Shown one piece after another: positions 62,246 through 64,000 of a stretch of 64,000 bases of DNA. A program made the position numbers and the translations under genes. The notes under the pieces are model-generated. The model searched no databases, was not told where the DNA came from, and was given only the letters and a program-made list of their open reading frames with translations. The DNA comes from Eubacterium saphenum ATCC 49989 (GTDB taxonomy: Bacteria; Bacillota; Clostridia; Peptostreptococcales; Anaerovoracaceae): assembly GCA_000161975.1 (NCBI GenBank), contig GG688422.1:431824-495823 (forward strand). The letters are read 5' to 3'. Every line of letters starts with the position of its first letter. Position 1 is the first letter of the stretch.

Positions 62246-62351
62246 GGTACCAAACCAATCGATGTTTTCATATAACGCCAGTTATATGATGTCGCTACTC
62301 GCCGGAGGAATTATTTTGGTACCAAGCCAATAAATGTTCTTATATAACATT
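62246..62351. repeat. Duplicated 3' end of the BspA-like gene (period 72)
   Basis: GGTACCAAACCAAT...ATATAACGCCA (62246-62280) recurs as GGTACCAAGCCAAT...ATATAACATTA (62318-62352). On the minus strand the copies read LYKNIYWLGTK (inside the gene) and LYENIDWFGTRKLH-stop (behind the stop at 62282), so the end of the gene was duplicated and the inner copy now ends in a new stop. Confidence 0.75.
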
Positions 62352-63856
62352 ATACCGTAGTGCCTCTTGCCTTTTACCTTTTTAAAACCTCTGAGTCGGA
62401 AGAACACTTCGCCCTTTAGAGGCAGTGTTATCTTTCCTACGATAAAGCCTCTTAGCTTCTTCCTGCCCCTATTTATTTTTTTAGCCTTTACCTTCATTAT
62501 GAGCTTAGGTGTATCAAGTTTATAGACTGCATACACCGTCATATCTTCCCATACTTTTGTACTCGGCAGAAATTCAGGCTCTGCGGCAACTTGAGCATAC
62601 GCCCAACCACCTAAACAATATCCTTTCTTCTTTGGGTTTTCACTAGGCAACCGTCCGGTGTAATAAAACGGAAGACCTCTCCTTACAATCTCATGGTTGA
62701 ACCACGCCTCTTCTTCGCCACCGTTCTTATCAAATGTTACACCTGCATACACATTTTTGTTATAAATGTGATATATAGCTTCACTATCTCCGTCTTTATT
62801 AATTTCGTATTCATCATTAAGACTTTGACTTTCCTTTTCAATCATCACTTGATTGTATTTTTTTAGTTTCACTATCTTAAAATCCCCCTTCGCTACGCGT
62901 ATTACAGTCCTTAAGCCGGTAGGAGTTTTAAGCCATTTCAACTGATTACATGAGTTAAACATATTTGCCGCATTCTTACTATTGTTTAATAATTCTTTGT
63001 TTAATCTCCATTTGCTCAGATCCAAACTTACAACTCTTGTATTCGTAAACATCCGCTCCATATTAATCACGTTTGAAATATTCCAGTTTGATACATTCGG
63101 CTCTGCATTCCCCGCATTGCAAAACATAAATTGCATATTTGTAACTTTTGATGTGTCCCAGTTATATACATTAGGTCTTGCTTTGTGTGCCCAAAAAAAC
63201 ATCTCTGCCATGTTGATAACTTTTGATGTGTTCCAGTTTGATACATTAGGATCTGCTTTTGCCGTCCACCTAAACATAAACGACATGTTGATAACGTCGG
63301 ATGTATTTAGCGATTCGCAACCATAAATTTCCCCTTTAAAGAATCTGAAAAAGGTGCTGCAGTCATCAGGCAGACTTATACCTGCTGTGTGAAATTTAAG
63401 CCTTCCTACATTCACCTTGCCCCAGTTTAATCCGTCTGCATTGTGAACTCCACCTAGAGCCACTACCATATCTATCCACTTTTGGCGATCAATCTTCATA
63501 TCCCCCGAAGTATCTCTCGCTAACACATTGATGTTGTTTTCAAGATCTCTCGTTGACTTTACATTCCCCGACTCATTCAGTTTAAATACCTGCTCACGCT
63601 TATTTTTTATTTTATTTTCTTTTGCACCTTCTTTTCCCCTGCCAAACTTGTTATACAATTGTTTCTTCTTATCTTTACCTGCTTCTACCTTAGAAACAGC
63701 CGACTTTTTGCCGCTTTACTTAGAAGCCTTGTTTTCAGCTGCAAATCCGGGCACAATGACCGTTACTACCAGCATTATGCTGAGCATACATGAAACCGTC
63801 TTAGCTGCAGCTCTCGCTGTGCCCGAGCCTTTTTTGCTCATCATTAACTTTCTCAT
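62282..63856 (-). pseudogene. BspA-like surface protein (DUF285 repeats) interrupted by a nonsense codon
   Basis: A start at 63856 after GGGAGGAGTGAG opens a signal peptide (TVSCMLSIMLVVTVIVPGFA) that ends in an in-frame TAA at 63716-63718. The same frame then continues SGKKSAVSKVEAGKDKKK and is open to 62282, with DUF285 repeats (VINMSFMFRWTAKADPNVSNW and more), an InlB-like B-repeat (VTFDKNGGEEEAWFNHE) and the basic C-terminal module (KKLRGFIVGKITLPLKGE, RGFKKVKGKRHYGIM). The order matches the intact paralogue at 23198-25171. The TAA removes the signal peptide from the mature part, so the protein can be exported only with readthrough. The open part from an ATG at 63658 would stay cytoplasmic. 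Confidence 0.8.
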
Positions 63857-63923
63857 CTCACTCCTCCCGTGACTTTTCTAACGATAACAAATGTAGCCTT
63901 TTAAGATGCGACGTATTACGAAA

Positions 63924-64000
63924 CTATTTAATAAGCTTCTTTATTTTAATGCCGTAATGCTTCTTACCCTTTATCTTCTTAAAGCCTCTAAAGTACAAGA
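63924..64000 (-). CDS. 3' end of a further surface protein of the BspA-like group (runs off the right edge)
   Basis: The last 25 codons read LYFRGFKKIKGKKHYGIKIKKLIK and a stop, the same basic C-terminal module as in the genes at 23198 and 62282. Only the end is visible, so the domains before it are unknown. It lies 67 bases upstream of the broken BspA-like gene on the same strand. Confidence 0.75.
   Translation of the reverse strand, partial: LYFRGFKKIKGKKHYGIKIKKLIK

Larger units (their letters stand above)
61759..62281. other. Long nrdD leader region without genes
   Basis: These 523 bases hold the 43-bp tandem repeats (61917-62002), the NrdR-like sites (62022-62058) and the terminator at 62174-62198. 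No gene is visible. Confidence 0.6.

Overview
The window reads as a chromosome segment of a low-GC, strictly anaerobic Gram-positive bacterium of the Clostridia. The evidence is an hrcA-first heat-shock operon behind a CIRCE operator, a complete six-gene Rnf complex, a class III anaerobic ribonucleotide reductase with its activase, AGGAGG-type ribosome binding sites, and a large set of secreted or surface proteins (BspA-like leucine-rich, Cna-type, papain-like, transglutaminase-like and CHAP proteins). The combination resembles host-associated Anaerovoracaceae-type organisms (Mogibacterium, Eubacterium nodatum group). That placement is inference; no rRNA gene is present to test it.

Layout. 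1-1.5 kb: grpE (cut by the edge) and hrcA with promoter and CIRCE. 1.5-2.6 kb: a small AT-rich accessory patch with a YhcG (DUF1016) remnant and a KilA-N protein. 2.8-6.8 kb: a D-2-hydroxyacid dehydrogenase and an ABC exporter pair. 7.0-12.7 kb: a three-gene NuoE/NuoF/(GltD+NuoG) complex that looks like the Sporomusa-type (Stn) electron-bifurcating transhydrogenase. 12.9-17 kb: threonine synthase, an MBL-fold hydrolase, an ATC-hydrolase-like protein and a TetR regulator with a palindromic operator. 17.1-18.9 kb: a tandemly duplicated family of four tiny membrane proteins, one frameshifted. 19-27.7 kb: secreted proteins plus a threonine aldolase. 28-38 kb: tRNA-Arg overlapping antisense rnhA, copA, HAD, TrkA, a polysaccharide deacetylase, a solute-binding protein, a PHP phosphatase and a catalytically degenerate Fic protein. 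38-47 kb: CPBP protease, BaiN-like flavoprotein, Usp, a stand-alone Spo0A DNA-binding domain in tandem with comEA, AlkD, crotonase, a small NrdD-tail protein, EamA, rlmH and hisD. 47-53 kb: YdbC, papain-like protease, Cna-type adhesin, NhaC. 53.7-58.9 kb: rnfCDGEAB. 58.9-61.8 kb: nrdD-nrdG. 62.2-64 kb: two further BspA-like genes, the first broken by a nonsense codon, the second cut by the edge.

How the genes fit together. Rnf couples ferredoxin:NAD+ oxidoreduction to ion transport, and the Stn-like complex would balance NADH, NADPH and ferredoxin, so the window holds two hubs of energy and redox metabolism. NhaC would use or dissipate the ion gradient.

Most interesting observation. The large NrdD ends just before the place where class III reductases carry the radical glycine, with no room downstream for the missing tail. 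A separate 97-residue protein 15 kb away carries exactly that tail (RITGYL...NNAK...DRVKH). Both genes have NrdR-box-like sites upstream. This suggests a class III ribonucleotide reductase whose glycyl-radical domain is supplied in trans.
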